Shown: positions 51,653 through 60,903 of the stretch, piece by piece | How positions within the stretch are numbered: position 1 is the first letter of the stretch | Layout of the letters: every line of letters starts with the position of its first letter | Translations under genes and position numbers: made by a program | Notes under the pieces: model-generated | What the model was told of the DNA's origin: nothing | Databases searched by the model: none | What the model saw: only the letters and a program-made list of their open reading frames with translations | Assembly (NCBI RefSeq): GCF_018138715.1 | Contig: NZ_JAGSHX010000006.1 | Location: forward strand, 2,108,001-2,172,000 | Direction of reading: 5' to 3' | DNA length: 64,000 bases | Source of the DNA: Streptomyces asiaticus | GTDB taxonomy: Bacteria > Actinomycetota > Actinomycetes > Streptomycetales > Streptomycetaceae

Positions 51653-52099
51653 ATGCAGCCTTACGAAGAACGCCTCAGCGCGCCCCGTTCCTGGTGGTTC
51701 ATCGCCGTCCTGATGGGGGTCTCAGTGGGGTTGATCATGCTGCCGTTCGGCACCCTGCCGATGCTCGGCGGGCTGATCGGCGGGGCGGCACTGGCCTGTG
51801 TGGCGGTGAGTTCGTACGGCTCGGCGCGGGTGCGCGTGGTGGCGGACTCGCTGGTGGCCGGCGAGGCGAAGATCCCGGTGTCGGCGCTGGGGACCCCGGA
51901 GGTGCTGGACGCCGCCGAGGCGGCCGCCTGGCGGTCCTACAAGGCCGATCCGCGGGCGTTCATGCTGCTGCGCAGCTACATCCCGACCGCGCTGCGGGTG
52001 GAGGTCACCGATCCGGAGGATCCGACACCGTATGTGTATGTGTCCACACGGAATCCGGAGGCGCTCGCCGCCGCGCTCACGGCCGTGCGCTCGGCGTGA
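51653..52099 (+). CDS. DUF3093 membrane protein
   Basis: 148 residues from ATG 51653. Family start YEERLSAPRSWW, two membrane segments (FIAVLMGVSVGLIML, MLGGLIGGAALACVAVS), then a soluble domain RVRVVADSLVAGEAKIPVSALG...DPEDPTPYVYVSTRNPEALAAAL. Function unknown; conserved across actinobacteria next to dut. Divergent from the thioesterase, convergent with the next gene 18 bases away. Confidence 0.88.
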   Translation: MQPYEERLSAPRSWWFIAVLMGVSVGLIMLPFGTLPMLGGLIGGAALACVAVSSYGSARVRVVADSLVAGEAKIPVSALGTPEVLDAAEAAAWRSYKADPRAFMLLRSYIPTALRVEVTDPEDPTPYVYVSTRNPEALAAALTAVRSA

Positions 52100-52117
52100 C
52101 AGGGGCGCGCGAGGAGC

Positions 52118-52798
52118 TCATTTCTCCAGGGCCACGGGGAGGTCCCAGGGGACCTGCTTGGCCCGCAGATCCTTGCGGACCTTGCGCGCGAGCTTCTTGG
52201 TGTCGCGCCGGTTCATCACGGCTCCCACGGCCGCGCCGATCATGAAGGGCGCCAGGGACGGCATGTTCCGGAAGCCGCGTCTGAGGACCTGCTGCCGCAG
52301 CTCGCGCTTCATCTGGACGCCGAGAGCCGCGTTGACGGTCGCCGGCTGGGCGACGTCGATACCGCGCTCCTCGGCCCAGGCGCCGAGGTAGGCGACGGCG
52401 CGCTGACGCGTGGAACCGGGCGCGCGCACCCCGTAGACCTCGTGCAGCTCGGCGATCAGCTTGAACTCTATGGAGGCCACGCCGACGATCTCGGCGGCCA
52501 GCTCGGTGGGCATGGCGGGCGGGACCGGCAGCATCGCCGCGGCACCGACGCCCGCGCCCACTGTGGCGGTGCCGCCCGCGGCACCGGCCACCAGCTTGTC
52601 CGCGAGCTCTTCGGGGCCCAGCCCCGGGAACTGCTTGCGCAGCGTCGCGAGATCGCGGACAGCAATGCGTGGAGCGTTCGTGATGATCCGGTCGGCGACC
52701 GCGTAGACCCCCGCTCTCGCGCGCTCACCGCCTCGTCGCGCACCACGGCCGACAGCGGTCGCGAGCGAGGCCACCCGGCCTCGCTCGGTCTCGTTCAT
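52118..52798 (-). CDS. Conserved hypothetical protein
   Basis: 226 residues from ATG 52798 (MNETERGRVASLATAVGRGARRG). Helical, with a Gly/Ala-rich hydrophobic stretch (AGAAGGTATVGAGVGAAAMLPVPPAMPTELAAEIVGVASIEFKLIAELHEVYG) and a late segment FMIGAAVGAVMNRRDTKKLARKVRKDL. The tone resembles EcsC-like membrane-associated proteins, but I cannot assign a family. Upstream neighbour on the same strand is the DUF4193 gene, 35 bases away. Confidence 0.65.
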   Translation of the reverse strand: MNETERGRVASLATAVGRGARRGGERARAGVYAVADRIITNAPRIAVRDLATLRKQFPGLGPEELADKLVAGAAGGTATVGAGVGAAAMLPVPPAMPTELAAEIVGVASIEFKLIAELHEVYGVRAPGSTRQRAVAYLGAWAEERGIDVAQPATVNAALGVQMKRELRQQVLRRGFRNMPSLAPFMIGAAVGAVMNRRDTKKLARKVRKDLRAKQVPWDLPVALEK

Positions 52799-52833
52799 GT
52801 CGTCGTGTTCCGCCTCCACGCCGACCCCGCGGC

Positions 52834-53136
52834 TCAAGCCGCGCAGTCGCGGCAGATCGGCTGGCCGTTCTTGGTCTCGGCGGCCAGCTGGCTGCGGTGG
52901 TGCACAAGGAAGCAGCTCATGCAGGTGAACTCGTCGGCCTGACGGGGCAGGACCCGGACGGACAACTCCTCGTTGGAGAGGTCCGCACCGGGCAGCTCCA
53001 GGCCCTCGGCCTGCTCGAACTCATCCACGTCCACGGTGGACGCGGACTTGTCGTTCCGCCGGGCCTTCAGTTCCTCGATGCTGTCCTCGTTGACGTCATC
53101 GTCGGTCTTGCGTGGGGTGTCGTAATCCGTTGCCAT
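52834..53136 (-). CDS. DUF4193 zinc-ribbon protein
   Basis: 100 residues from ATG 53136. An acidic N-terminal half (DDDVNEDSIEELKARR) is followed by FTCMSCFLVHHRSQLA...PICRDCA, two CxxC knuckles that would bind zinc. Small DUF4193 proteins are near-universal in actinobacteria and their function is unsettled. The 406-base region upstream contains three GTGA/TCAC palindromes. Confidence 0.9.
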   Translation of the reverse strand: MATDYDTPRKTDDDVNEDSIEELKARRNDKSASTVDVDEFEQAEGLELPGADLSNEELSVRVLPRQADEFTCMSCFLVHHRSQLAAETKNGQPICRDCAA

Positions 53137-53542
53137 GTCTGTCTCCCCCTCTGGGTGTCTGTGGTGTCTCCAGCGCACGTAACGCGTGAGAGGCCGGACT
53201 TGTGCCCGACCCGAGGCGGAGATTTTGCCTCACATCAAGGTCTGTTACTCAATCGACACCCAACCGCACCCCTGAAGAGGTGATCGGGTTGGATGGCCAT
53301 CGGGACCGTACACGGTCCGAATGTCGCACTCACATGCGCCATGACGTGTACTTCCCGTGATCACGGCCCCTGAAAACCCGGATTTTCCCGGCTTTCTGTC
53401 GCCCGTGACGATCACACAGAGTATATGGCCGGAAAATCGCCCATGTGATCGATCACACACCCTACATCGGGTGGTCGGATCCCGAAAATTCCGCCCAAAG
53501 CGAACAGGTCCCGGCGAGCCCCCGGCCGCGGGCTCTTCTCCA
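53137..53542. other. Intergenic region between the DUF4193 gene and cutS
   Basis: Lower GC than its surroundings. It contains the DUF4193 promoter on the minus strand and the cutS 3' end. The only distinct structures are three GTGA/TCAC inverted repeats at 53355-53457. No gene is seen. Confidence 0.5.
53355..53457. promoter_or_regulatory. Three GTGA-n-TCAC inverted repeats (BldD- or Crp-like operators)
   Basis: CCGTGATCACGG at 53355-53366, GTGACGATCAC at 53405-53415 and TGTGATCGATCACA at 53444-53457. Half-sites are identical (GTGA/TCAC) with spacers of 0, 3 and 4 bases. BldD recognises AGTGA and TCACC half-sites with variable spacing, and Streptomyces Crp recognises GTG-N6-GNCAC. The third site is close to the latter. 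Protein identity is inference. Confidence 0.5.
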
Positions 53543-54790
53543 TCACACCGGCAGCACCACCCGCATCACCAGGCCTCCTCCCTCGCGCGGCTCCGCCGCG
53601 ATGCGGCCGCCGTGGGCGCGCGCCACCGAGCGCGCGATCGACAGCCCGAGGCCGACGCCCTTGTCGCTGCCGGTGCGCTCCGTACGGAGCCTGCGGAAGG
53701 GCTCGAAGATGTTGTCCATCTCGTAGGCGGGGACCACCGGGCCGGTGTTCGCGACCACCAGCACGGCCTGGCCCTGCCGGCTCTCGGTGGTGACCTCCAC
53801 CCAGCCGTCCTGGGCCACGTTGTACCGCACCGCGTTCTGGACCAGGTTCAGCGCGATCCGCTCGAGCAGCACCCCGTTGCCCTGGACCACCGCGGGGGCG
53901 CGCTGCCCGCGCAGCTCCACGCCCTTGTCCTCCGCCTCCGCCCGCACCTGCTCCAGCGCCTGGGAGGCCACCTCGGCGAGGTCCACCGGCTTGCGGTCGA
54001 CGATCTCGTTGTCGCTGCGGGCCAGCAGCAGCAGGCCCTCCACCAGCTGCTCGCTGCGCTCGTTGGTGGCCAGCAGGGTCTTGCCCAGCTGGGTCAGCTC
54101 CGGGGACGCCTGTGGGTCCGAGAGCTGCACCTCCAGCAGGGTGCGGTTGATCGCCAGCGGGGTGCGCAGCTCGTGCGAGGCGTTGGCGACGAACCGCTGC
54201 TGGGCGGTGAACGCCCGGTCCAGACGCTCCAGCATCTCGTCGAAGGTGTCGGCGAGCTCCTTGAGCTCGTCGTCCGGGCCATCCAGCTCGATCCGGCGGG
54301 ACAGGTCCGAGCCCGCCACCTGGCGAGCGGTCCGGGTGATCCGGCCGAGCGGCGAGAGCACCCGCCCGGCCATCGCGTAGCCGAAGGCGAAGGCGATCAC
54401 GGACAGGCCCAGCAGGGCTATCAGGGAGCGGCGCAGCAGCCCGTCGAGGGCCAGCTGGCGCTGCTCCTTCATACATGTGTTCAGGACCGCGTTGAACTGG
54501 TCGGGGCTGCTCTGGCCGATGATCTCGGGGCAGGTGTTGTTGGTCGGCTGGACACTGCCGCCGACCAGCTTGAACGGCAGCTCGTTGCCGACGTGCAGGG
54601 CCTGAGCGGCCAGCAGGTAGATGATCGTCAGCAGCACCACCCCGGCGATCAGGAACATCCCGCCGTACAGCAGGGTGAGCCGTATCCGGATCGTGGGGCG
54701 CAGCCAGGGGTTGGTGCGCGAGCCGGCCTGCGGGTCCCAGCTGGGCTTGGGCGGCACCGTCGGCGGCAGCGGAGTCGGAGTCGTCGCCAT
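53543..54790 (-). CDS. cutS: Sensor histidine kinase CutS
   Basis: 415 residues. Cytoplasmic Pro-rich N-terminus, TM1 (about 38-60), extracellular loop with two cysteines (Cys87 and Cys106), TM2 (about 121-141), HAMP, HisKA with His206 in FVANASHELRTPLA, then GHKL ATPase (NLVQNAVRYN...VANTGPVVP...GVGLGLSIARSVARAHGG). Recent work, as I recall, links the two loop cysteines to sensing the folding or redox state outside the membrane. Six bases after cutR, same operon. Confidence 0.92.
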   Translation of the reverse strand: MATTPTPLPPTVPPKPSWDPQAGSRTNPWLRPTIRIRLTLLYGGMFLIAGVVLLTIIYLLAAQALHVGNELPFKLVGGSVQPTNNTCPEIIGQSSPDQFNAVLNTCMKEQRQLALDGLLRRSLIALLGLSVIAFAFGYAMAGRVLSPLGRITRTARQVAGSDLSRRIELDGPDDELKELADTFDEMLERLDRAFTAQQRFVANASHELRTPLAINRTLLEVQLSDPQASPELTQLGKTLLATNERSEQLVEGLLLLARSDNEIVDRKPVDLAEVASQALEQVRAEAEDKGVELRGQRAPAVVQGNGVLLERIALNLVQNAVRYNVAQDGWVEVTTESRQGQAVLVVANTGPVVPAYEMDNIFEPFRRLRTERTGSDKGVGLGLSIARSVARAHGGRIAAEPREGGGLVMRVVLPV

Positions 54791-54796
54791 GCCCGA

Positions 54797-55450
54797 TCAG
54801 ATCCGGTAACCGGAGCCGGGGACGGTGACGATCACGGCGGGCTCGCCCAGCTTGCGGCGCAGGGTCATCACGGTCACCCGCACCACGTTGGTGAACGGGT
54901 CGGTGTTCTCGTCCCAGGCCTTCTCCAGCAGCTGCTCCGCGGAGACCACGGCGCCCTCGCTGCGCATGAGCACCTCCAGCACCGCGAACTCCTTCGGCGC
55001 CAGCTGGATCTCCTTGCCGTCCCGGAACACCTCGCGGCGGTTGGGGTCCAGCTTGATCCCGGCGCGCTCCAGGACGGGCGGCAGGGCGACGGTCGTCCGG
55101 CGGCCGAGCGCCCGGACGCGCGCGATCAGTTCGCTGAAGGCGAAGGGCTTGGGCAGATAGTCGTCCGCGCCGATCTCCAGGCCCTCCACGCGGTCGCTGA
55201 CGTCGCCGGAGGCGGTGAGCATCAGCACACGGGTGGGGATGCCGAGTTCGACGATCTTGCGGCAGACGTCGTCGCCGTGCACGAGGGGCAGGTCCCGGTC
55301 GAGGACGACGACGTCATAGTCGTTGACGGCGATCCGCTCCAGGGCGGCGGCTCCGTCATACACGACGTCGACGGCCATGGCCTCCCGGCGTAGTCCGGTG
55401 GCCACCGCATCGGCGAGCAGCTGCTCGTCCTCGACGACGAGTACGCGCAC
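54797..55450 (-). CDS. cutR: Response regulator CutR
   Basis: 217 residues from GTG 55450, with GGAAGGA 8 bases upstream. Receiver with phospho-acceptor Asp51 in VVVLDRDLPLVHGDD and YLPKPFAFSELIARV; OmpR-type winged helix IQLAPKEFAVLEVLMRSEGAV...VTVMTLRRKLGEPAVIVTVPGSGYRI. The pair was first described in S. lividans as affecting actinorhodin and copper phenotypes, and later in secretion stress. Confidence 0.93.
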   Translation of the reverse strand: MRVLVVEDEQLLADAVATGLRREAMAVDVVYDGAAALERIAVNDYDVVVLDRDLPLVHGDDVCRKIVELGIPTRVLMLTASGDVSDRVEGLEIGADDYLPKPFAFSELIARVRALGRRTTVALPPVLERAGIKLDPNRREVFRDGKEIQLAPKEFAVLEVLMRSEGAVVSAEQLLEKAWDENTDPFTNVVRVTVMTLRRKLGEPAVIVTVPGSGYRI

Positions 55451-55822
55451 GTCGTTGGTCCTTCCATGATTGCCGCAGTGGGCGGGGTGATCTCGCCGAA
55501 CTCGATGGGTGTTCGGCGCCTCCATCCTGCCTCGAAGTCTCATAAACCGGCGGTAAGAGGGTCGCCGCGGGATCGGCGCGGGATCCCGAGTGCGGATCAT
55601 GACCGCGGCGGAGGGGTCCGCGGCGGTCGGAACACCGAATTCAGATTCTTTCGGGTCCGGAGGTTTCCCCCGAAGACGGGGTGGGGAGGACGACTGCACA
55701 CCCGCGATCACGCCCTGTCCCCGGCATATCTGGCCGGCATTGCCGTCGGCAGGGGCCATTCACGTGATCAACCCGCCGTCGGCACACCCCCGTGCCACCG
55801 ACCCACGACGAGGGGGCGCAAC
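55451..55822. other. Divergent region upstream of cutR and a small gene
   Basis: This 372-base gap must contain the cutRS promoter (minus) and the small-gene promoter (plus). TCACGTGA at 55760-55767 is a perfect 8-base palindrome shortly before the small gene. GCCGTCGGCA occurs twice (about 55743 and 55776). No gene is seen. Confidence 0.4.
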
Positions 55823-55996
55823 ATGGACGCGTTCACCGCAGGCATTCTGCAGCGCATAGAGAACACCAAGTCCGATCTCATTCGCGCCCGTGAGACGGGC
55901 GACGACTTTCTTGTGGACGTGGAGCAGTCGGAGCTGGAAGACCTCCGTCGCCTCGCCGCCGAGCACGGCGTCGAAGTAAGCGCCTCGTTTGCTTGA
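55823..55996 (+). CDS. 57-residue conserved small protein
   Basis: MDAFTAGILQRIENTKSDLI at the start and a total of 57 residues, almost entirely amphipathic helix and acidic. A GAGGGGG ribosome site lies just upstream of ATG 55823. The reading frame has strong Streptomyces codon bias, and it lies between cutR and the inositol-phosphatase gene with its own terminator. No function can be assigned; a small regulatory or adaptor protein is possible. Confidence 0.7.
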   Translation: MDAFTAGILQRIENTKSDLIRARETGDDFLVDVEQSELEDLRRLAAEHGVEVSASFA

Positions 55997-56111
55997 TCCC
56001 TTGTGGATTCCGGACCCGATCCAGATCCGGATTCCATGTGACCGTGTGACCGTGTGACCGATTCCCATTCACCGCCGGATGGCGATCCAGAAAACATCCG
56101 GTAACCACGCC

Positions 56112-56148
56112 GAAGCGCCCCGGTGTCCTTGGGACTCCGGGGCGCTTC
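56112..56148. terminator. Extended hairpin between convergent genes
   Basis: GAAGCGCCCCGG at 56112-56123 pairs perfectly with CCGGGGCGCTTC at 56137-56148, and the inner GTCC-TTG-GGAC continues the stem. It serves the small gene and perhaps the convergent phosphatase gene. Confidence 0.8.
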
Positions 56149-56195
56149 CGTGTGTGGATGTATGCGGCCGTGTGTGTGGAGGGCCGGGGACGGGA

Positions 56196-56996
56196 TCAGT
56201 CGTGCCAGGCGCCCAGGTCGTCCAGAAGCCCCCGCAGCGGCTCGAAAAGGCCGGGGGCGGCGGCGATGGTCAGCTCGGTGGAGGCCGGGACGCCCGGCCG
56301 CCCTCCGGTGAGCGCGCCCGCCTCGCGCGCTATGAGCGCACCGGCCGCGAAGTCCCAGGGGTTGAGCCCGCGCTCGTAGTAGCCGTTGAGCCGGCCGCAG
56401 GCCACATCGCACAGATCGATGGCGGCCGATCCGCCGCGCCGGATGTCCCGCACCCGCGGCAGCACCTCATTGAGCACCCTGGCCTGCCCGATGCGGCGCT
56501 CGCGCACATACCCGAACCCGGTGCCGATCAGCGACTCCTCGAGCGGGGCCGCGGGGCGGCAGTGCACCTGCTCCCCGTTCCGCCAGGCGCCCTGGCCCAG
56601 GACCGCGTGGAAGGTCTCGCCGCGCACCGGGGCGATGACCACCCCGACGACCGCCTCGCCGTCCTTCTCGGCGGCGATGCTGACCGCCCACGACGGCAGG
56701 CCGTAGAGGTAGTTCACGGTGCCGTCGAGCGGGTCGACCACCCAGCGCACCCCGCTGCTGCCCTCGCTGCTGGAGCCCTCCTCCCCCAGCACCCCGTCCC
56801 GCGGGCGGCGGCGCGCGAGGAGGTCGGTGATCAGCTTCTCGGCGGCGATGTCCATCTCGGTGACGACGTCGATCGGGCTGGTCTTGGTGGCCGCCACCCC
56901 GAGGTCGGCCGGGCGGCCGTCGCGCAGCAGGGCCCCCGCGCCGCGGGCGGCCTCCATCGCCGTCTCGAGGAGTTCGGTCATGAGCGGGTCGGTCAT
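56196..56996 (-). CDS. suhB: Inositol monophosphatase family protein
   Basis: 266 residues from ATG 56996 (AAGGAGC upstream). Lithium-sensitive phosphatase motifs: Glu in LGEEG, metal site WVVDPLDGTVNYLYGLP, and the C-terminal Asp in NPWDFAAGALIAREAGA. Dephosphorylates inositol-1-phosphate or related sugar phosphates using magnesium. In this position actinobacteria usually carry SuhB. Physiological substrate uncertain. Confidence 0.88.
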   Translation of the reverse strand: MTDPLMTELLETAMEAARGAGALLRDGRPADLGVAATKTSPIDVVTEMDIAAEKLITDLLARRRPRDGVLGEEGSSSEGSSGVRWVVDPLDGTVNYLYGLPSWAVSIAAEKDGEAVVGVVIAPVRGETFHAVLGQGAWRNGEQVHCRPAAPLEESLIGTGFGYVRERRIGQARVLNEVLPRVRDIRRGGSAAIDLCDVACGRLNGYYERGLNPWDFAAGALIAREAGALTGGRPGVPASTELTIAAAPGLFEPLRGLLDDLGAWHD

Positions 56997-57096
56997 CGTG
57001 CTCCTTAGCGGATTGCCCGGAGGGGCGAGCGGCGGTGGCGGGCCGGGGCGGTGGGCGCGGCCGGCCAGAGCCCGGGGCGTGCGGGGACGGGTGCGG

Positions 57097-58248
57097 TCAG
57101 TCGGCGCCCGCGGCGGCGGGGCGCGGCGACCGGGCCGGGCAGCAGCCCACCGGGCACACGTCATGGCTCGGGCCGAGGGCGCCCAGGGCGCAGCGCACCG
57201 GGGCGGCCGCCGCCCGGCCCTCGGCGAAGCGCTCGGTGGCCGCGCGCTCCAGCACCAGCTCGCGTACGCACGCGGCGAACCGCGGGTCGGCCCCGACGGT
57301 CGAGGCGCGGGAGACCGGCAGCCCCAGCTCGGCGGCCTTGGCCGTGGCCTCGGTGTCGAGGTCGTACTTGACCTCCATATGGTCCGAGACGAAGCCGATC
57401 GGGACCATGACGACGGCGGGCGCGCCCTCGCCGTGCAGCTCCTCGAGGTGATCGCAGATGTCCGGCTCCAGCCAGGGGATGTGCGGGGCGCCGCTGCGCG
57501 ACTGGTAGACCAGCCGCCAGGGGCGCTCGACGCCGGTCTCCTCACGCACCGCGTCCGCGATCAGCCGGGCGACATCGAGGTGCTGGGCGACGTACGCACC
57601 GCCCTCCCCGTCCTCGGTGTGCGCCTCCACCGGGCCCGAGGTGTCGGCGGCGGCGGTCGGGATGGAGTGGGTGGTGAAGGCGAGGTGGGCCCCGGCCCGC
57701 CGGTCCTCGGGCAGTTCGGCGAGGGCGGCCAGGGTGGTGTCCACCATGGGCCGCACGAAACCGGGGTGGTTGAAGTAGTGCCGCAGCTTGTCCACGCGCG
57801 GCAGCGGCAGGCCCTCGCCCTCCAGGGCGGCCAGGGCGTCCGCCAGGTTCTCGCGGTACTGCCGGCAGCCCGAGTACGAGGCGTAGGCGCTGGTGGCCAG
57901 CACCAGGATCCGGCGGTGGCCGTCGGCGGCCATCTCGCGCAGGGTGTCGGTCAGATACGGCGCCCAGTTGCGATTGCCCCAGTAGACCGGCAGGTCCAGG
58001 CCGTGCTCGGCGAAGTCCTTGCGCAGCGCGTGCAGCAGCTCGCGGTTCTGCGCGTTGATCGGGCTGACCCCGCCGAAGAGGAAGTAGTGCCGGCCGACCT
58101 CCTTCAGCCGCTCGCGGGGGATGCCCCGCCCGCGCGTGACGTTCTCCAGGAACGGCACGACGTCATCTGGGCCCTCCGGACCGCCGAAGGAGAGCAACAG
58201 CAGTGCGTCATACGGGTCGGGGGCAGGCTGTACTGACTGATCCGGCAT
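57097..58248 (-). CDS. hemH: Coproporphyrin ferrochelatase
   Basis: 383 residues. Inserts iron into coproporphyrin III (actinobacterial coproporphyrin-dependent haem pathway; also called CpfC). Family features: [22 protein letters not shown], metal-site His in AFTTHSIP, and [14 protein letters not shown] with the conserved acidic residues. The C-terminal [19 protein letters not shown] cysteines, with an earlier one, match the [2Fe-2S] site of actinobacterial enzymes. The tail after it is short and Pro/Ala-rich. Upstream divergent MFS gene. Confidence 0.93.
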   Translation of the reverse strand: MPDQSVQPAPDPYDALLLLSFGGPEGPDDVVPFLENVTRGRGIPRERLKEVGRHYFLFGGVSPINAQNRELLHALRKDFAEHGLDLPVYWGNRNWAPYLTDTLREMAADGHRRILVLATSAYASYSGCRQYRENLADALAALEGEGLPLPRVDKLRHYFNHPGFVRPMVDTTLAALAELPEDRRAGAHLAFTTHSIPTAAADTSGPVEAHTEDGEGGAYVAQHLDVARLIADAVREETGVERPWRLVYQSRSGAPHIPWLEPDICDHLEELHGEGAPAVVMVPIGFVSDHMEVKYDLDTEATAKAAELGLPVSRASTVGADPRFAACVRELVLERAATERFAEGRAAAAPVRCALGALGPSHDVCPVGCCPARSPRPAAAGAD

Positions 58249-58367
58249 GCTCCCGATCCTGCCACCCGCCGCTGACGGGCGGGAAACGGCCCTGCGCGAA
58301 CCGGGCGCCGGCCCGTAATCTGTATCAGCGCTCTACGATCCTTACCCTGCTCACGGCGGAGTCTGCC

Positions 58368-59624
58368 TTGCCCAGTCCCGGCCCCTACCGCGCGATCTTC
58401 GCCGCCCCCGGCGCCAAGGAGTTCTCCGCGGCCGGCTTCCTCGGGCGGATGCCGCTGTCCATGGCGGGCATCGGCGTGGTCACCATGGTCTCCGAGCTCA
58501 CCGGCCGGTACGGGCTCGCGGGCGCCCTGTCGGCCACGCTGGCGCTCTCCGCCGCCGTCATCGGCCCGCAGATCTCCCGGCTGGTCGACCGGCACGGCCA
58601 GCGCCGGGTGCTGCGTCCCGCGACCCTCATGGCGCTCGCCGCCGTCTGCGGGCTGCTGCTGAGCGCGCACCGGGGCTGGCCGGACTGGACGCTGTTCGTC
58701 TTCGCCGCCGCGTCCGGCTGTGTGCCCAGCGTGGGCTCCATGGTGCGAGCTCGCTGGGCGGCGATCTACGGGGACTCCCCGCGCGAACTGCACGCCGCGT
58801 ACGCGTGGGAGTCCATCGTCGACGAGATCTGCTTCATCGTCGGGCCGGTCATCTCGATCGGGCTGTCCACCTCCTGGTTCCCGGAGGCGGGCCCGCTGCT
58901 GGCCGCCTGCTTCCTGGCGGCCGGGGTCTTCTCGCTGACCGCGCAGCGGGCCACCGAGCCCGTACCGCATCCGCGCGGGCACCACACCGGCGGTTCGGCG
59001 CTGCGCTCGCGCGGGCTCCAGGTGCTGGTGGCCACCTTCATGGCGACCGGCGCGATCTTCGGGGCGATCGACGTGGTGACGGTGGCCTTCGCCGAGGACG
59101 AGGGCCACAAGGGCGCGGCCAGTCTGGTCCTGGCGGTGTACGCGGCGGGCTCCTGCCTCGCGGGCGCGGTCTTCGGGGTACTGCGGCTGAGCGGTCCGGT
59201 GTCCCGTCGTTGGTTGTGGGGTATTTGTGCGATCGCCGTGAGTATGATCCCGCTCCAACTGGTCGGGAACCTGCCGTTCCTGGCCGTGGCGCTCTTCGTC
59301 GCGGGCCTGGCCATCGCACCCACGATGGTCACCACCATGGCCCTTGTCGAACGGCACGTACCACGCGCGCATCTGACCGAGGGGATGACCTGGGTGAGCA
59401 CCGGGCTCGCGGTCGGGGTGGCGCTCGGCTCGTCGGCCGCCGGATGGGTGGTGGACGCGGCCGGCGCCCGGGCGGGGTACGCGGTGCCGGCCGTGGCCGG
59501 GGCGCTCGCGGCCGCGGTGGCGTTCCTCGGGTACCGCCGGCTCCGGCCGGCGCCACAGCGGGAGGGGTCGGGTGCGGATGGCCGTCAGGACCGTGAAGAC
59601 CGTACGGAGCAGCGTGTGGCGTAA
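58368..59624 (+). CDS. MFS transporter, TTG start
   Basis: 418 residues from TTG 58368, placed 6 bases after GGAG (58358-58361); no ATG or GTG fits the family start PSPGPYRAIFAAPGAKEFSAAGFLGRMP. About 12 membrane segments; motif A-like RLVDRHGQRRVLRPA between TM2 and TM3. The hydrophilic centre is FRATEPVPHPRGHHTGG-like. Substrate unknown. Its last 53 bases overlap the start region of the flavin oxidase gene. Confidence 0.85.
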   Translation: MPSPGPYRAIFAAPGAKEFSAAGFLGRMPLSMAGIGVVTMVSELTGRYGLAGALSATLALSAAVIGPQISRLVDRHGQRRVLRPATLMALAAVCGLLLSAHRGWPDWTLFVFAAASGCVPSVGSMVRARWAAIYGDSPRELHAAYAWESIVDEICFIVGPVISIGLSTSWFPEAGPLLAACFLAAGVFSLTAQRATEPVPHPRGHHTGGSALRSRGLQVLVATFMATGAIFGAIDVVTVAFAEDEGHKGAASLVLAVYAAGSCLAGAVFGVLRLSGPVSRRWLWGICAIAVSMIPLQLVGNLPFLAVALFVAGLAIAPTMVTTMALVERHVPRAHLTEGMTWVSTGLAVGVALGSSAAGWVVDAAGARAGYAVPAVAGALAAAVAFLGYRRLRPAPQREGSGADGRQDREDRTEQRVA

Positions 59625-60903
59625 CTGGGCGGGGAACGTGATGGCCCGCCCGACGCGGATCGTCGCCCCGTCGTCCACGCAGGAGCTGGCCGAGATGGTG
59701 CGCCGGGCGACGGCGGAGGGGCTGAAGGTGAAGGCGGTGGGCACCGGCCACTCCTTCACCACCGTGGCCGCCACCGACGGGCTGCTGATACGCCCGGACC
59801 GGATGGCGGGGGTGCGCGGTCTTGACCGCGAGGCGGGGACCGTGACCGTCGCGGCCGGCACCTCGCTCCGGCAGCTCAACGAGACGCTGTCGTCCCATGG
59901 TCTTTCGCTCGTCAATATGGGCGACATCATGGAGCAGACGGTGGCCGGGGCGACCTCCACGGGCACCCATGGCACCGGCCGGGACAGCGCCTCGATCGCC
60001 GCCCAGATCAAGGGTCTGGAGCTGGTGACGGCGGACGGTTCAGTACTGCGCTGCTCGGCGGAGGAGAACCCGGAGATCTTCGCGGCGGCCCGGATCGGAC
60101 TCGGCGCGCTCGGCGTGGTCAGCGAGATCACCTTCGGGGTGGAACCGGAGTTCCTGCTCTCGGCGCGCGAGGAGCCCATGCCCTTCGACCGCGTGATGGC
60201 CGATTTCGAACAGCTCGTGGCCGAGAACGAGCACTTCGAGTTCTACTGGTTCCCGCACACCGGTAACTGCAACACCAAGCGGAACAACCGCAGCACCGGC
60301 CCCGCCGCTCCGGTGGGCCGGGTCAGCGGCTGGGTGGACGACGAACTGCTGTCCAACGGCATCTTCCAGGTGGCCTGTTCGGTGGGCCGGGCGGTCCCCG
60401 CCACCATCCCCGGAATCGCCAAGATCTCCAGCCGTGCCCTGTCCGCCCGGACCTACACGGACATCCCTTACAAAGTCTTCACCTCTCCGCGCCGGGTGCG
60501 GTTCCTGGAGATGGAGTACGCCGTGCCGCGCGAGGCCGCGGTCACCGTGCTGCGCGAGCTCAAGGCGACCATCGAGCGGTCCGGACTGCGGGTCAGCTTC
60601 CCGGTGGAGGTGCGCACCGCGCCCGCCGACGACATCCCGCTGTCCACCGCCTCCGGGCGCGAGACCGCGTACATCGCCGTCCATCTGTACCGGGGCACTC
60701 CGCACCGGGCGTACTTCACGGCGGCCGAACAGATCATGATCGCGCACGGCGGCCGTCCGCACTGGGGCAAGCTGCACAGCCGCGACGCCGCCTATCTGGC
60801 CGGGGTCTATCCCCGGTTCGGCGAGTTCGCGGCGGTGCGCGACCGGCTGGACCCGGACCGGCTGTTCACCAACGACTATCTGCGGCGGGTGCTCGGCGAC
60901 TGA
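59572..60903 (+). CDS. FAD-linked aldonolactone/alditol oxidase family protein
   Basis: 443 residues from GTG 59572; an ATG at 59578 is as likely (GGAGGGG at 59561). FAD-binding PCMH domain: KVKAVGTGHSFTTVAATDG, whose His is the covalent flavin attachment site in alditol oxidases, and GATSTGTHGTGRDSASIAAQI. The C-terminal ALO domain ends with PHWGKLHS...YPRFGEF, the HWxK motif of D-arabinono- and L-gulonolactone oxidases. Oxidises a sugar lactone or polyol with oxygen. Exact substrate unknown. Confidence 0.87.
   Translation: MRMAVRTVKTVRSSVWRNWAGNVMARPTRIVAPSSTQELAEMVRRATAEGLKVKAVGTGHSFTTVAATDGLLIRPDRMAGVRGLDREAGTVTVAAGTSLRQLNETLSSHGLSLVNMGDIMEQTVAGATSTGTHGTGRDSASIAAQIKGLELVTADGSVLRCSAEENPEIFAAARIGLGALGVVSEITFGVEPEFLLSAREEPMPFDRVMADFEQLVAENEHFEFYWFPHTGNCNTKRNNRSTGPAAPVGRVSGWVDDELLSNGIFQVACSVGRAVPATIPGIAKISSRALSARTYTDIPYKVFTSPRRVRFLEMEYAVPREAAVTVLRELKATIERSGLRVSFPVEVRTAPADDIPLSTASGRETAYIAVHLYRGTPHRAYFTAAEQIMIAHGGRPHWGKLHSRDAAYLAGVYPRFGEFAAVRDRLDPDRLFTNDYLRRVLGD

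Noticed and set aside
58104..60179. 691-residue minus-strand open frame
   Set aside because: It lies antisense to the MFS and flavin-oxidase genes with no domain. It is a shadow.
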